Assembly: GCA_031769625.1 (NCBI GenBank) | Contig: JAUIMM010000724.1 | Coordinates: forward strand, 186,001-250,000 | DNA from: Taudactylus pleione | Taxonomy: Eukaryota > Chordata > Amphibia > Anura > Myobatrachidae | Length of the DNA stretch: 64,000 nucleotides | Direction: 5' to 3' | Shown here: positions 1-14,599 of the stretch, piece by piece | How positions within the stretch are numbered: the stretch's first letter is position 1 | Layout: each line of letters opens with the position of its first letter | Notes under the pieces: model-generated | What the model was told of the DNA's origin: nothing | The model's input: the letters and a program-made list of their open reading frames with translations, nothing else | The model's database searches: none | Position numbers and translations under genes: made by a program

Positions 1-839
1 TTGTTTCCATTGCTTTCAATGCATTTTGGCCTAAAACGTGCAATTGCTGTTTTCTCTTAAACGCAACATGGGAGAAAAACCATTTCACATCACATTTGTG
101 GGTCTTGGTCTTCAACACATCCAGTGAAATTTTGAGCTGTCTGTGTTTGCTACAAGAGGAGATAACACAAAGTATGCGCTTTTGTTGGTTCCATTGCTTT
201 CAATGCATTTTGGCCTAAAACGAGCAATTGCTGTTTTCTCTTAAACGCAACATGGGAGAAAAACCATTTCACATGACATTTGTGGGTATTGGTCTTCAAC
301 ACATCCAGTGAAATTTTGAGCTGTCTGTGTTTGCTACAAGTGGAGATAACACAAAGTATGCGCTTTTGTTGTTTCCATTGCTTTCAAAGCATTTTGGCCT
401 AAAACGTGCATTTGCTGTTTTCTCTTAAACGCAACATGGGAGAAAAACCATTTCACATCACATTTGTTGGTCTTGGTCTTCAACACATCCAGTGAAATTT
501 TGAGCTGCCTGTGTTTGCTACAAGAGAAGATAACACAAAGTATGTGCTTTTGTTGTTTCCATTGCTTTCAATGCATTTTGGCCTAAAACGTGCATTTGCT
601 GTTTTCTCTTAAACGCAACATGGGAGAAAAACCATTTCACATCACATTTGTGGGTATTGGTCTTAAACACATCCAGTGAAATTTTGAGCTGTCTGTTTTT
701 GCTACAAGAGGAGATAACACAAAGTATGCGCTTTTGTTGTTTCCATTGCTTTCAATGCATTTTGGCCTAAAACGTGCAATTGATGTTTTCTCTTAAACGC
801 AATATGGGAGAAAAACCATTTCACATCACATTTGTGGGT

Positions 840-3800
840 ATTGGTCTTCAACACATCCAGTGAAATTTTGAGCTGTCTGTGTTTGCTACAAGAGGAGATA
901 ACACAAAGTATGCGCTTTTGTTGTTTCCATTGCTTTCAATGCATTTTGGCCTAAAACGTGCATTTGCTGTTTTCTCTTAAACGCAACATGGGAGAAAAAC
1001 CATTTCACATCACATTTGTGGGTCTTGGTCTTCAACACATCCAGTGAAATTTTGAGCTGTCTGTGTTTGCTACAAGAGGAGATAACACAAAGTATGCGCT
1101 TTTGTTGGTTCCATTGCTTTCAATGCATTTTGGCCTAAAACGAGCAATTGCTGTTTTCTCTTAAACGCAACATGGGAGAAAAACCATTTCACATCACATT
1201 TGTTGGTCTTGGTCTTCAACACATCCAGTGAAATTTTGAGCTGTCTGTGTTTGCTACAAGAGGAGATAACACAAAGTATGCACTTTTGTTGTTTCCATTG
1301 CTTTCAATGCATTTTGGCCTAAAACGAGCAATTGCTGTTTTCTCTTAAACGCAACATGGGAGAAAAACCATTTCACATCACATTTGTGGGTATTGGTCTT
1401 CAACACATCCAGTGAAATTTTGAGCTGTCTGTGTTTGCTACAAGAGGAGATAACACAAAGTATGCGCTTTTGTTGTTTCCATTGCTTTCAATGCATTTTG
1501 GCCTAAAACGTGCATTTGCTGTTTTCTCTTAAACGCAACATGGGAGAAAAACCATTTCACATTACATTTGTGGGTATTGGTCTTCAACACATCCAGTGAA
1601 ATTTTGAGCTTTCTGTGTTTGCTACAAGTGGAGATAACACAAAGTATGCGCTTTTGTTGTTTCCATTGCTTTCAAAGCATTTTGGCCTAAAACGTGCATT
1701 TGCTGTTTTCTCTTAAACGCAACATGGGAGAAAAACCATTTCACATCACATTTGTTGGTCTTGGTCTTCAACACATCCAGTGAAATTTTGAGCTGCCTGT
1801 GTTTGCTACAAGAGAAGATAACACAAAGTATGCGCTTTTGTTGTTTCCATTGCTTTCAATGCATTTTGGCCTAAAACGTGCATTTGCTGTTTTCTCTTAA
1901 ACGCAACATGGGAGAAAAACCATTTCACATCACATTTGTGGGTCTTGGTCTTCAACACATCCAGTGAAATTTTGAGCTGTCTGTGTTTGCTACAACAGGA
2001 GATAACACAAAGTATGCGCTTTTGTTGTTTTCATTGCTTTCAATGCATTTTGGCCTTAAACGTGCATTTGCTGTTTTCTCTTAAATGCAACATGGGAGAA
2101 AAACCATTTCACATCACATTTGTTGGTCTTGGTCTTCAACACATCCAGTGAAATTTTGAGCTGCCTGTGTTTGCTACAAGAGGAGATAACACAAAGTATG
2201 CGCTTTTGTTGTTTCCATTGCTTTCAATGCATTTTGGCCTAAAACGAGCAATTGCTGTTTTCTCTTAAACGCAACATGGGAGAAAACCATTTCATATCAC
2301 ATTTGTGGGTATTGGTCTTCAACATATCCAGTGAAATTTTGAGCTGTCTGTGTTTGCTACAAGAGGAGATAACACCAAGTATGCGCTTTTGTTGTTTCCA
2401 TTGCTTTCAATGCATTTTGGCCTAAAACGTGCATTTGCTGTTTTCTCTTAAACGCAACATGGGAGAAAAACCATTTCACATCACATTTGTGGGTCTTGGT
2501 CTTCAACACATCCAGTGAAATTTTGAGCTGTCTGTGTTTGCTACAAGAGGAGATAACACAAAGTATGCGCTTTTGTTGGTTCCATTGCTTTCAATGCATT
2601 TTGGCCTAAAACGTGCATTTGCTGTTTTCTCTTAAACGCAACATGGGAGAAAAACCATTTCACATCACATTTGTGGGTCTTGGTCTTCAACACATCCAGT
2701 GAAATTTTGAGCTGTCTGTGTTTGCTACAACAGGAGATAACACAAAGTATGCGCTTTTGTTGTTTTCATTGCTTTCAATGCATTTTGGCTTAAACGTGCA
2801 TTTGCTGTTTTCTCTTAAACGCAACATGGGAGAAAAACCATTTCACATCACATTTGTTGGTCTTGGTCTTCAACACATCCAGTGAAATTTTGAGCTGCCT
2901 GTGTTTGCTACAAGAGGAGATAACACAAAGTATGCACTTTTGTTGTTTCCATTGCTTTCAATGCATTTTGGCCTAAAACGAGCAATTGCTGTTTTCTCTT
3001 AAACGCAACATGGGAGAAAAACCATTTCACATCACATTTGTGGGTATTGGTCTTCAACACATCCAGTGAAATGTTGAGCTGTCTGTGTTTGTTACAAGAG
3101 GAGATAACACAAAGTATGCACTTTTGTTGTTTCCATTGCTTTCAATGCATTTTGGCCTAAAACGAGCAATTGCTGTTTTCTCTTAAACGCAACATGGGAG
3201 AAAAACCATTTCACATCACATTTGTGGGTATTGGTCTTCAACACATCCAGTGAAATTTTGAGCTGTCTGTGTTTGCTACAAGTGGAGATAACACAAAGTA
3301 TGCGCTTTTGTTGTTTCCATTGCTTTCAAAGCATTTTGGCCTAAAACGTGCATTTGCTGTTTTCTCTTAAACGCAACATGGGAGAAAAACCATTTCACAT
3401 CACATTTGTTGGTCTTGGTCTTCAACACATCCAGTGAAATTTTGAGCTGCCTGTGTTTGCTACAAGAGAAGATAACACAAAGTATGCGCTTTTGTTGTTT
3501 CCATTGCTTTCAATGCATTTTGGCCTAAAACGTGCATTTGCTGTTTTCTCTTAAACGCAACATGGGAGAAAAACCATTTCACATCACATTTGTGGGTATT
3601 GGTCTTCAACACATCCAGTGAAATTTTGAGCTGTCTGTGTTTGCTACAAGAGGAGATAACACCAAGTATGCGCTTTTGTTGTTTCCATTGCTTTCAATGC
3701 ATTTTGGCCTAAAACGTGCATTTGCTGTTTTCTCTTAAACGCAACATGGGAGAAAAACCATTTCACATCACATTTGTGGGTCTTGGTCTTCAACACATCC

Positions 3801-6800
3801 AGTGAAATTTTGAGCTGTCTGTGTTTGCTACAAGAGGAGATAACACAAAGTATGCGCTTTTGTTGGTTCCATTGCTTTCAATGCATTTTGTCCTAAAACG
3901 TGCATTTGCTGTTTTCTCTTAAACGCAACATGGGAGAAAAACCATTTCACATCACATTTGTGGGTCTTGGTCTTCAACACATCCAGTGAAATTTTGAGCT
4001 GTCTGTGTTTGCTACAACAGGAGATAACACAAAGTATGCGCTTTTGTTGTTTTCATTGCTTTCAATGCATTTTGGCCTTAAACGTGCATTTGCTGTTTTC
4101 TCTTAAACGCAACATGGGAGAAAAACCATTTCACATCACATTTGTTGGTCTTGGTCTTCAACACATCCAGTGAAATTTTGAGCTGCCTGTGTTTGCTACA
4201 AGAGGAGATAACACAAAGTATGCGCTTTTGTTGTTTCCATTGCTTTCAATGCATTTTTGCCTAAAACGAGCAATTGCTGTTTTCTCTTAAACGCAACATG
4301 GGAGAAAAACCATTTCACATCACATTTGTGGGTATTGGTCTTCAACACATCCAGTGAAATTTTGAGCTGTCTGTGTTTGCTACAAGAGGAGATAACACAA
4401 AGTATGCACTTTTGTTGTTTCCATTGCTTTCAATGCATTTTGGCCTAAAACGAGCAATTGCTGTTTTCTCTTAAACGCAACATGGGAGAAAAACCATTTC
4501 ACATGACATTTGTGGGTATTGGTCTTCAACACATCCAGTGAAATTTTGAGCTGTCTGTGTTTGCTACAAGTGGAGATAACACAAAGTATGCGCTTTTGTT
4601 GTTTCCATTGCTTTCAAAGCATTTTGGCCTAAAACGTGCATTTGCTGTTTTCTCTTAAACGCAACATGGGAGAAAAACCATTTCACATCACATTTGTTGG
4701 TCTTGGTCTTCAACACATCCAGTGAAATTTTGAGCTGCCTGTGTTTGCTACAAGAGAAGATAACACAAAGTATGCGCTTTTGTTGTTTCCATTGCTTTCA
4801 ATGCATTTTGGCCTAAAACGTGCATTTGCTGTTTTCTCTTAAACGCAACATGGGAGAAAAACCATTTCACATCACATTTGTGGGTATTGGTCTTCAACAC
4901 ATCCAGTGAAATTTTGAGCTGTCTGTTTTTGCTACAAGAGGAGATAACACAAAGTATGCGCTTTTGTTGTTTCCATTGCTTTCAATGCATTTTGGCCTAA
5001 AACGTGCAATTGATGTTTTCTCTTAAACGCAATATGGGAGAAAAACCATTTCACATCACATTTGTGGGTATTGGTCTTCAACACATCCAGTGAAATTTTG
5101 AGCTGCCTGTGTTTGCTACAAGAGAAGATAACACAAAGTATGCGCTTTTGTTGTTTCCATTGCTTTCAATGCATTTTGGCCTAAAACGTGCATTTGCTGT
5201 TTTCTCTTAAACGCAACATGGGAGAAAAACCATTTCACATCACATTTGTGGGTATTGGTCTTCAACACATCCAGTGAAATTTTGAGCTGTCTGTGTTTGC
5301 TACAAGAGGAGATAACACAAAGTATGCACTTTTGTTGTTTCCATTGCTTTCAATGCATTTTGGCCTAAAACGAGCAATTGCTGTTTTCTCTTAAACGCAA
5401 CATGGGAGAAAAACCATTTCACATGACATTTGTGGGTATTGGTCTTCAACACATCCAGTGAAATTTTGAGCTGTCTGTGTTTGCTACAAGTGGAGATAAC
5501 ACAAGTATGCGCTTTTGTTGTTTCCATTGCTTTCAAAGCATTTTGGCCTAAAACGTGCATTTGCTGTTTTCTCTTAAACGCAACATGGGAGAAAAACCAT
5601 TTCACATCACATTTGTTGGTCTTGGTCTTCAACACATCCAGTGAAATTTTGAGCTGCCTGTGTTTGCTACAAGAGAAGATAACACAAAGTATGCGCTTTT
5701 GTTGTTTCCATTGCTTTCAATGCATTTTGGCCTAAAACGTGCATTTGCTGTTTTCTCTTAAACGCAACATGGGAGAAAAACCATTTCACATCACATTTGT
5801 GGGTATTGGTCTTCAACACATCCAGTGAAATTTTGAGCTGTCTGTTTTTGCTACAAGAGGAGATAACACAAAGTATGCGCTTTTGTTGTTTCCATTGCTT
5901 TCAATGCATTTTGGCCTAAAACGTGCAATTGATGTTTTCTCTTAAACGCAATATGGGAGAAAAACCATTTCACATCACATTTGTGGGTCTTGGTCTTCAA
6001 CACATCCAGTGAAATTTTGAGCTGCCTGTGTTTGCTACAAGAGGAGATAACACAAAGTATGCGCTTTTGTTGTTTCCATTGCTTTCAATGCATTTTGGCC
6101 TAAAACGTGCAATTGCTGTTTTCTCTTAAACGCAACATGGGAGAAAAACCATTTCACATCACATTTGTGGGTCTTGGTCTTCAACACATCCAGTGAAATT
6201 TTGAGCTGTCTGTGTTTGCTACAAGAGGAGATAACACAAAGTATGCGCTTTTGTTGGTTCCATTGCTTTCAATGCATTTTGGCCTAAAACGAGCAATTGC
6301 TGTTTTCTCTTAAACGCAACATGGGAGAAAAACCATTTCACATCACATTTGTTGGTCTTGGTCTTCAACACATCCAGTGAAATTTTGAGCTGTCTGTGTT
6401 TGCTACAAGAGGAGATAACACAAAGTATGCACTTTTGTTGTTTCCATTGCTTTCAATGCATTTTGGCCTAAAACGAGCAATTGCTGTTTTCTCTTAAACG
6501 CAACATGGGAGAAAAACCATTTCACATCACATTTGTGGGTATTGGTCTTCAACACATCCAGTGAAATTTTGAGCTGTCTGTGTTTGCTACAAGAGGAGAT
6601 AACACAAAGTATGCGCTTTTGTTGTTTCCATTGCTTTCAATGCATTTTGGCCTAAAACGTGCATTTGCTGTTTTCTCTTAAACGCAACATGGGAGAAAAA
6701 CCATTTCACATCACATTTGTGGGTCTTGGTCTTCAACACATCCAGTGAAATTTTGAGCTGTCTGTGTTTGCTACAAGAGGAGATAACACAAAGTATGCGC

Positions 6801-9800
6801 TTTTGTTGGTTCCATTGCTTTCAATGCATTTTGGCCTAAAACGTGCAATTGCTGTTTTCTCTTAAACGCAACATGGGAGAAAAACCATTTCACATCACAT
6901 TTGTTGGTCTTGGTCTTCAACACATCCAGTGAAATTTTGAGCTGTCTGTGTTTGCTACAAGAGGAGATAACACAAAGTATGCACTTTTGTTGTTTCCATT
7001 GCTTTCAATGCATTTTGGCCTAAAACGAGCAAATGCTGTTTTCTCTTAAACGCAACATGGGAGAAAAACCATTTCACATCACATTTGTGGGTCTTGGTCT
7101 TCAACACATCCAGTGAAATTTTGAGCTGCCTGTGTTTGCTACAAGAGGAGATAACACAAAGTATGCGCTTTTGTTGTTTCCATTGCTTTCAATGCATTTT
7201 GGCCTAAAACGTGCAATTGCTGTTTTCTCTTAAACGCAACATGGGAGAAAAACCATTTCACATCACATTTGTGGGTCTTGGTCTTCAACACATCCAGTGA
7301 AATTTTGAGCTGTCTGTGTTTGCTACAAGAGGAGATAACACAAAGTATGCGCTTTTGTTGGTTCCATTGCTTTCAATGCATTTTGGCCTAAAACGAGCAA
7401 TTGCTGTTTTCTCTTAAACGCAACATGGGAGAAAAACCATTTCACATCACATTTGTTGGTCTTGGTCTTCAACACATCCAGTGAAATTTTGAGCTGTCTG
7501 TGTTTGCTACAAGAGGAGATAACACAAAGTATGCACTTTTGTTGTTTCCATTGCTTTCAATGCATTTTGGCCTAAAACGAGCAATTGCTGTTTTCTCTTA
7601 AACGCAACATGGGAGAAAAACCATTTCACATCACATTTGTGGGTATTGGTCTTCAACACATCCAGTGAAATTTTGAGCTGTCTGTGTTTGCTACAAGAGG
7701 AGATAACACAAAGTATGCGCTTTTGTTGTTTCCATTGCTTTCAATGCATTTTGGCCTAAAACGTGCATTTGCTGTTTTCTCTTAAACGCAACATGGGAGA
7801 AAAACCATTTCACATCACATTTGTGGGTCTTGGTCTTCAACACATCCAGTGAAATTTTGAGCTGTCTGTGTTTGCTACAAGAGGAGATAACACAAAGTAT
7901 GCGCTTTTGTTGGTTCCATTGCTTTCAATGCATTTTGGCCTAAAACGAGCAATTGCTGTTTTCTCTTAAACGCAACATGGGAGAAAAACCATTTCACATC
8001 ACATTTGTTGGTCTTGGTCTTCAACACATCCAGTGAAATTTTGAGCTGTCTGTGTTTGCTACAAGAGGAGATAACACAAAGTATGCACTTTTGTTGTTTC
8101 CATTGCTTTCAATGCATTTTGGCCTAAAACGAGCAATTGCTGTTTTCTCTTAAACGCAACATGGGAGAAAAACCATTTCACATCACATTTGTGGGTATTG
8201 GTCTTCAACACATCCAGTGAAATTTTGAGCTGTCTGTGTTTGCTACAAGAGGAGATAACACAAAGTATGCGCTTTTGTTGTTTCCATTGCTTTCAATGCA
8301 TTTTGGCCTAAAACGTGCATTTGCTGTTTTCTCTTAAACGCAACATGGGAGAAAAACCATTTCACATTACATTTGTGGGTATTGGTCTTCAACACATCCA
8401 GTGAAATTTTGAGCTTTCTGTGTTTGCTACAAGTGGAGATAACACAAAGTATGCGCTTTTGTTGTTTCCATTGCTTTCAAAGCATTTTGGCCTAAAACGT
8501 GCATTTGCTGTTTTCTCTTAAACGCAACATGGGAGAAAAACCATTTCACATCACATTTGTTGGTCTTGGTCTTCAACACATCCAGTGAAATTTTGAGCTG
8601 CCTGTGTTTGCTACAAGAGAAGATAACACAAAGTATGCGCTTTTGTTGTTTCCATTGCTTTCAATGCATTTTGGCCTAAAACGTGCATTTGCTGTTTTCT
8701 CTTAAACGCAACATGGGAGAAAAACCATTTCACATCACATTTGTGGGTCTTGGTCTTCAACACATCCAGTGAAATTTTGAGCTGTCTGTGTTTGCTACAA
8801 CAGGAGATAACACAAAGTATGCGCTTTTGTTGTTTTCATTGCTTTCAATGCATTTTGGCCTTAAACGTGCATTTGCTGTTTTCTCTTAAACGCAACATGG
8901 GAGAAAAACCATTTCACATCACATTTGTTGGTCTTGGTCTTCAACACATCCAGTGAAATTTTGAGCTGCCTGTGTTTGCTACAAGAGGAGATAACACAAA
9001 GTATGCGCTTTTGTTGTTTCCATTGCTTTCAATGCATTTTGGCCTAAAACGAGCAATTGCTGTTTTCTCTTAAACGCAACATGGGAGAAAACCATTTCAT
9101 ATCACATTTGTGGGTATTGGTCTTCAACATATCCAGTGAAATTTTGAGCTGTCTGTGTTTGCTACAAGAGGAGATAACACCAAGTATGCGCTTTTGTTGT
9201 TTCCATTGCTTTCAATGCATTTTGGCCTAAAACGTGCATTTGCTGTTTTCTCTTAAACGCAACATGGGAGAAAAACCATTTCACATCACATTTGTGGGTC
9301 TTGGTCTTCAACACATCCAGTGAAATTTTGAGCTGTCTGTGTTTGCTACAAGAGGAGATAACACAAAGTATGCGCTTTTGTTGGTTCCATTGCTTTCAAT
9401 GCATTTTGGCCTAAAACGTGCATTTGCTGTTTTCTCTTAAACGCAACATGGGAGAAAAACCATTTCACATCACATTTGTGGGTCTTGGTCTTCAACACAT
9501 CCAGTGAAATTTTGAGCTGTCTGTGTTTGCTACAACAGGAGATAACACAAAGTATGCGCTTTTGTTGTTTTCATTGCTTTCAATGCATTTTGGCTTAAAC
9601 GTGCATTTGCTGTTTTCTCTTAAACGCAACATGGGAGAAAAACCATTTCACATTACATTTGTTGGTCTTGGTCTTCAACACATCCAGTGAAATTTTGAGC
9701 TGCCTGTGTTTGCTACAAGAGGAGATAACACAAAGTATGCACTTTTGTTGTTTCCATTGCTTTCAATGCATTTTGGCCTAAAACGAGCAATTGCTGTTTT

Positions 9801-12800
9801 CTCTTAAACGCAACATGGGAGAAAAACCATTTCACATCACATTTGTGGGTATTGGTCTTCAACACATCCAGTGAAATTTTGAGCTGTCTGTGTTTGTTAC
9901 AAGAGGAGATAACACAAAGTATGCACTTTTGTTGTTTCCATTGCTTTCAATGCATTTTGGCCTAAAACGAGCAATTGCTGTTTTCTCTTAAACGCAACAT
10001 GGGAGAAAAACCATTTCACATCACATTTGTGGGTATTGGTCTTCAACACATCCAGTGAAATTTTGAGCTGTCTGTGTTTGCTACAAGTGGAGATAACACA
10101 AAGTATGCGCTTTTGTTGTTTCCATTGCTTTCAAAGCATTTTGGCCTAAAACGTGCATTTGCTGTTTTCTCTTAAACGCAACATGGGAGAAAAACCATTT
10201 CACATCACATTTGTTGGTCTTGGTCTTCAACACATCCAGTGAAATTTTGAGCTGCCTGTGTTTGCTACAAGAGAAGATAACACAAAGTATGCGCTTTTGT
10301 TGTTTCCATTGCTTTCAATGCATTTTGGCCTAAAACGTGCATTTGCTGTTTTCTCTTAAACGCAACATGGGAGAAAAACCATTTCACATCACATTTGTGG
10401 GTATTGGTCTTCAACACATCCAGTGAAATTTTGAGCTGTCTGTGTTTGCTACAAGAGGAGATAACACCAAGTATGCGCTTTTGTTGTTTCCATTGCTTTC
10501 AATGCATTTTGGCCTAAAACGTGCATTTGCTGTTTTCTCTTAAACGCAACATGGGCGAAAAACCATTTCACATCACATTTGTGGGTCTTGGTCTTCAACA
10601 CATCCAGTGAAATTTTGAGCTGTCTGTGTTTGCTACAAGAGGAGATAACACAAAGTATGCGCTTTTGTTGGTTCCATTGCTTTCAATGCATTTTGTCCTA
10701 AAACGTGCATTTGCTGTTTTCTCTTAAACGCAACATGGGAGAAAAACCATTTCACATCACATTTGTGGGTCTTGGTCTTCAACACATCCAGTGAAATTTT
10801 GAGCTGTCTGTGTTTGCTACAACAGGAGATAACACAAAGTATGCGCTTTTGTTGTTTTCATTGCTTTCAATGCATTTTGGCCTTAAACGTGCATTTGCTG
10901 TTTTCTCTTAAACGCAACATGGGAGAAAAACCATTTCACATCACATTTGTTGGTCTTGGTCTTCAACACATCCAGTGAAATTTTGAGCTGCCTGTGTTTG
11001 CTACAAGAGGAGATAACACAAAGTATGCGCTTTTGTTGTTTCCATTGCTTTCAATGCATTTTTGCCTAAAACGAGCAATTGCTGTTTTCTCTTAAACGCA
11101 ACATGGGAGAAAAACCATTTCACATCACATTTGTGGGTATTGGTCTTCAACACATCCAGTGAAATTTTGAGCTGTCTGTGTTTGCTACAAGAGGAGATAA
11201 CACAAAGTATGCACTTTTGTTGTTTCCATTGCTTTCAATGCATTTTGGCCTAAAACGAGCAATTGCTGTTTTCTCTTAAACGCAACATGGGAGAAAAACC
11301 ATTTCACATGACATTTGTGGGTATTGGTCTTCAACACATCCAGTGAAATTTTGAGCTGTCTGTGTTTGCTACAAGTGGAGATAACACAAAGTATGCGCTT
11401 TTGTTGTTTCCATTGCTTTCAAAGCATTTTGGCCTAAAACGTGCATTTGCTGTTTTCTCTTAAACGCAACATGGGAGAAAAACCATTTCACATCACATTT
11501 GTTGGTCTTGGTCTTCAACACATCCAGTGAAATTTTGAGCTGCCTGTGTTTGCTACAAGAGAAGATAACACAAAGTATGCGCTTTTGTTGTTTCCATTGC
11601 TTTCAATGCATTTTGGCCTAAAACGTGCATTTGCTGTTTTCTCTTAAACGCAACATGGGAGAAAAACCATTTCACATCACATTTGTGGGTATTGGTCTTC
11701 AACACATCCAGTGAAATTTTGAGCTGTCTGTTTTTGCTACAAGAGGAGATAACACAAAGTATGCGCTTTTGTTGTTTCCATTGCTTTCAATGCATTTTGG
11801 CCTAAAACGTGCAATTGATGTTTTCTCTTAAACGCAATATGGGAGAAAAACCATTTCACATCACATTTGTGGGTATTGGTCTTCAACACATCCAGTGAAA
11901 TTTTGAGCTGCCTGTGTTTGCTACAAGAGAAGATAACACAAAGTATGCGCTTTTGTTGTTTCCATTGCTTTCAATGCATTTTGGCCTAAAACGTGCATTT
12001 GCTGTTTTCTCTTAAACGCAACATGGGAGAAAAACCATTTCACATCACATTTGTGGGTATTGGTCTTCAACACATCCAGTGAAATTTTGAGCTGTCTGTG
12101 TTTGCTACAAGAGGAGATAACACAAAGTATGCACTTTTGTTGTTTCTATTGCTTTCAATGCATTTTGGCCTAAAACGAGCAATTGCTGTTTTCTCTTAAA
12201 CGCAACATGGGAGAAAAACCATTTCACATGACATTTGTGGGTATTGGTCTTCAACACATCCAGTGACATTTTGAGCTGTCTGTGTTTGCTACAAGTGGAG
12301 ATAACACAAGTATGCGCTTTTGTTGTTTCCATTGCTTTCAAAGCATTTTGGCCTAAAACGTGCATTTGCTGTTTTCTCTTAAACGCAACATGGGAGAAAA
12401 ACCATTTCACATCACATTTGTTGGTCTTGGTCTTCAACACATCCAGTGAAATTTTGAGCTGCCTGTGTTTGCTACAAGAGAAGATAACACAAAGTATGCG
12501 CTTTTGTTGTTTCCATTGCTTTCAATGCATTTTGGCCTAAAACGTGCATTTGCTGTTTTCTCTTAAACGCAACATGGGAGAAAAACCATTTCACATCACA
12601 TTTGTGGGTCTTGGTCTTCAACACATCCAGTGAAATTTTGAGCTGCCTGTGTTTGCTACAAGAGGAGATAACACAAAGTATGCGCTTTTGTTGTTTCCAT
12701 TGCTTTCAATGCATTTTGGCCTAAAACGTGCAATTGCTGTTTTCTCTTAAACGCAACATGGGAGAAAAACCATTTCACATCACATTTGTGGGTCTTGGTC

Positions 12801-14265
12801 TTCAACACATCCAGTGAAATTTTGAGCTGTCTGTGTTTGCTACAAGAGGAGATAACACAAAGTATGCGCTTTTGTTGGTTCCATTGCTTTCAATGCATTT
12901 TGGCCTAAAACGAGCAATTGCTGTTTTCTCTTAAACGCAACATGGGAGAAAAACCATTTCACATCACATTTGTTGGTCTTGGTCTTCAACACATCCAGTG
13001 AAATTTTGAGCTGTCTGTGTTTGCTACAAGAGGAGATAACACAAAGTATGCACTTTTGTTGTTTCCATTGCTTTCAATGCATTTTGGCCTAAAACGAGCA
13101 ATTGCTGTTTTCTCTTAAACGCAACATGGGAGAAAAACCATTTCACATCACATTTGTGGGTATTGGTCTTCAACACATCCAGTGAAATTTTGAGCTGTCT
13201 GTGTTTGCTACAAGAGGAGATAACACAAAGTATGCGCTTTTGTTGTTTCCATTGCTTTCAATGCATTTTGGCCTAAAACGTGCATTTGCTGTTTTCTCTT
13301 AAACGCAACATGGGAGAAAAACCATTTCACATCACATTTGTGGGTCTTGGTCTTCAACACATCCAGTGAAATTTTGAGCTGTCTGTGTTTGCTACAAGAG
13401 GAGATAACACAAAGTATGCGCTTTTGTTGGTTCCATTGCTTTCAATGCATTTTGGCCTAAAACGAGCAATTGCTGTTTTCTCTTAAACGCAACATGGGAG
13501 AAAAACCATTTCACATCACATTTGTTGGTCTTGGTCTTCAACACATCCAGTGAAATTTTGAGCTGTCTGTGTTTGCTACAAGAGGAGATAACACAAAGTA
13601 TGCACTTTTGTTGTTTCCATTGCTTTCAATGCATTTTGGCCTAAAACGAGCAATTGCTGTTTTCTCTTAAACGCAACATGGGAGAAAAACCATTTCACAT
13701 CACATTTGTGGGTCTTGGTCTTCAACACATCCAGTGAAATTTTGAGCTGCCTGTGTTTGCTACAAGAGGAGATAACACAAAGTATGCGCTTTTGTTGTTT
13801 CCATTGCTTTCAATGCATTTTGGCCTAAAACGTGCAATTGCTGTTTTCTCTTAAACGCAACATGGGAGAAAAACCATTTCACATCACATTTGTGGGTCTT
13901 GGTCTTCAACACATCCAGTGAAATTTTGAGCTGTCTGTGTTTGCTACAAGAGGAGATAACACAAAGTATGCGCTTTTGTTGGTTCCATTGCTTTCAATGC
14001 ATTTTGGCCTAAAACGAGCAATTGCTGTTTTCTCTTAAACGCAACATGGGAGAAAAACCATTTCACATCACATTTGTTGGTCTTGGTCTTCAACACATCC
14101 AGTGAAATTTTGAGCTGTCTGTGTTTGCTACAAGAGGAGATAACACAAAGTATGCACTTTTGTTGTTTCCATTGCTTTCAATGCATTTTGGCCTAAAACG
14201 AGCAATTGCTGTTTTCTCTTAAACGCAACATGGGAGAAAAACCATTTCACATCACATTTGTGGGT
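840..14265 (+). repeat. About 6.8-kb tandem duplication of a 37-monomer block
   Basis: Unit 1 (about 840-7644) and unit 2 (about 7645-14265) match in monomer-variant order at an offset of 6805 bp. Shared rare markers fix this: the cattaca variant at about 1559 and 8364, gggagaaaaccatttcatatc at about 2281 and 9086, the ggcttaaacg 1-bp deletion at about 2787 and 9592, and the 1-bp-short acacaagtatg at about 5502 and 12307. After about 5.8 kb the offset falls to 6621 bp, because unit 2 lacks one monomer (the one with gtctgttttt and gcaattgatg at about 5780-5960). The match continues to about 15.1 kb. The edges are approximate, being set by where variant order diverges. Confidence 0.85.
5446..5629 (+). 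repeat. 183-bp monomer variant (1-bp deletion), with a copy 6805 bp downstream
   Basis: At about 5502, acacaaagtatg is shortened to acacaagtatg; the same change is at about 12307. A 183-bp monomer is a multiple of 3, so reading frames carry across the monomer boundary. This alone explains the longest array open frames (101 and 111 aa, on both strands) at these two places. Confidence 0.85.
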
Positions 14266-14599
14266 ATTGGTCTTCAACACATCCAGTGAAATTTTGAGCT
14301 GTCTGTGTTTGCTACAAGAGGAGATAACACAAAGTATGCGCTTTTGTTGTTTCCATTGCTTTCAATGCATTTTGGCCTAAAACGTGCATTTGCTGTTTTC
14401 TCTTAAACGCAACATGGGAGAAAAACCATTTCACATCACATTTGTGGGTCTTGGTCTTCAACACATCCAGTGAAATTTTGAGCTGTCTGTGTTTGCTACA
14501 AGAGGAGATAACACAAAGTATGCGCTTTTGTTGGTTCCATTGCTTTCAATGCATTTTGGCCTAAAACGAGCAATTGCTGTTTTCTCTTAAACGCAACAT

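Noticed and set aside
2092..2151. GEKPF in one satellite translation, recalling the TGEKPF linker of C2H2 zinc fingers
   Set aside because: The Cys and His positions that should follow are absent, the frame ends soon after, and a zinc-finger repeat is 84 bp, which does not fit a 184-bp unit. It is treated as coincidence.
5300..5635. 111-aa minus-strand frame (and its copy at 12105-12440) as a gene
   Set aside because: It is explained by a 1-bp monomer deletion that makes 183 bp, so the frame runs through two monomers. It is the antisense of the repeat.
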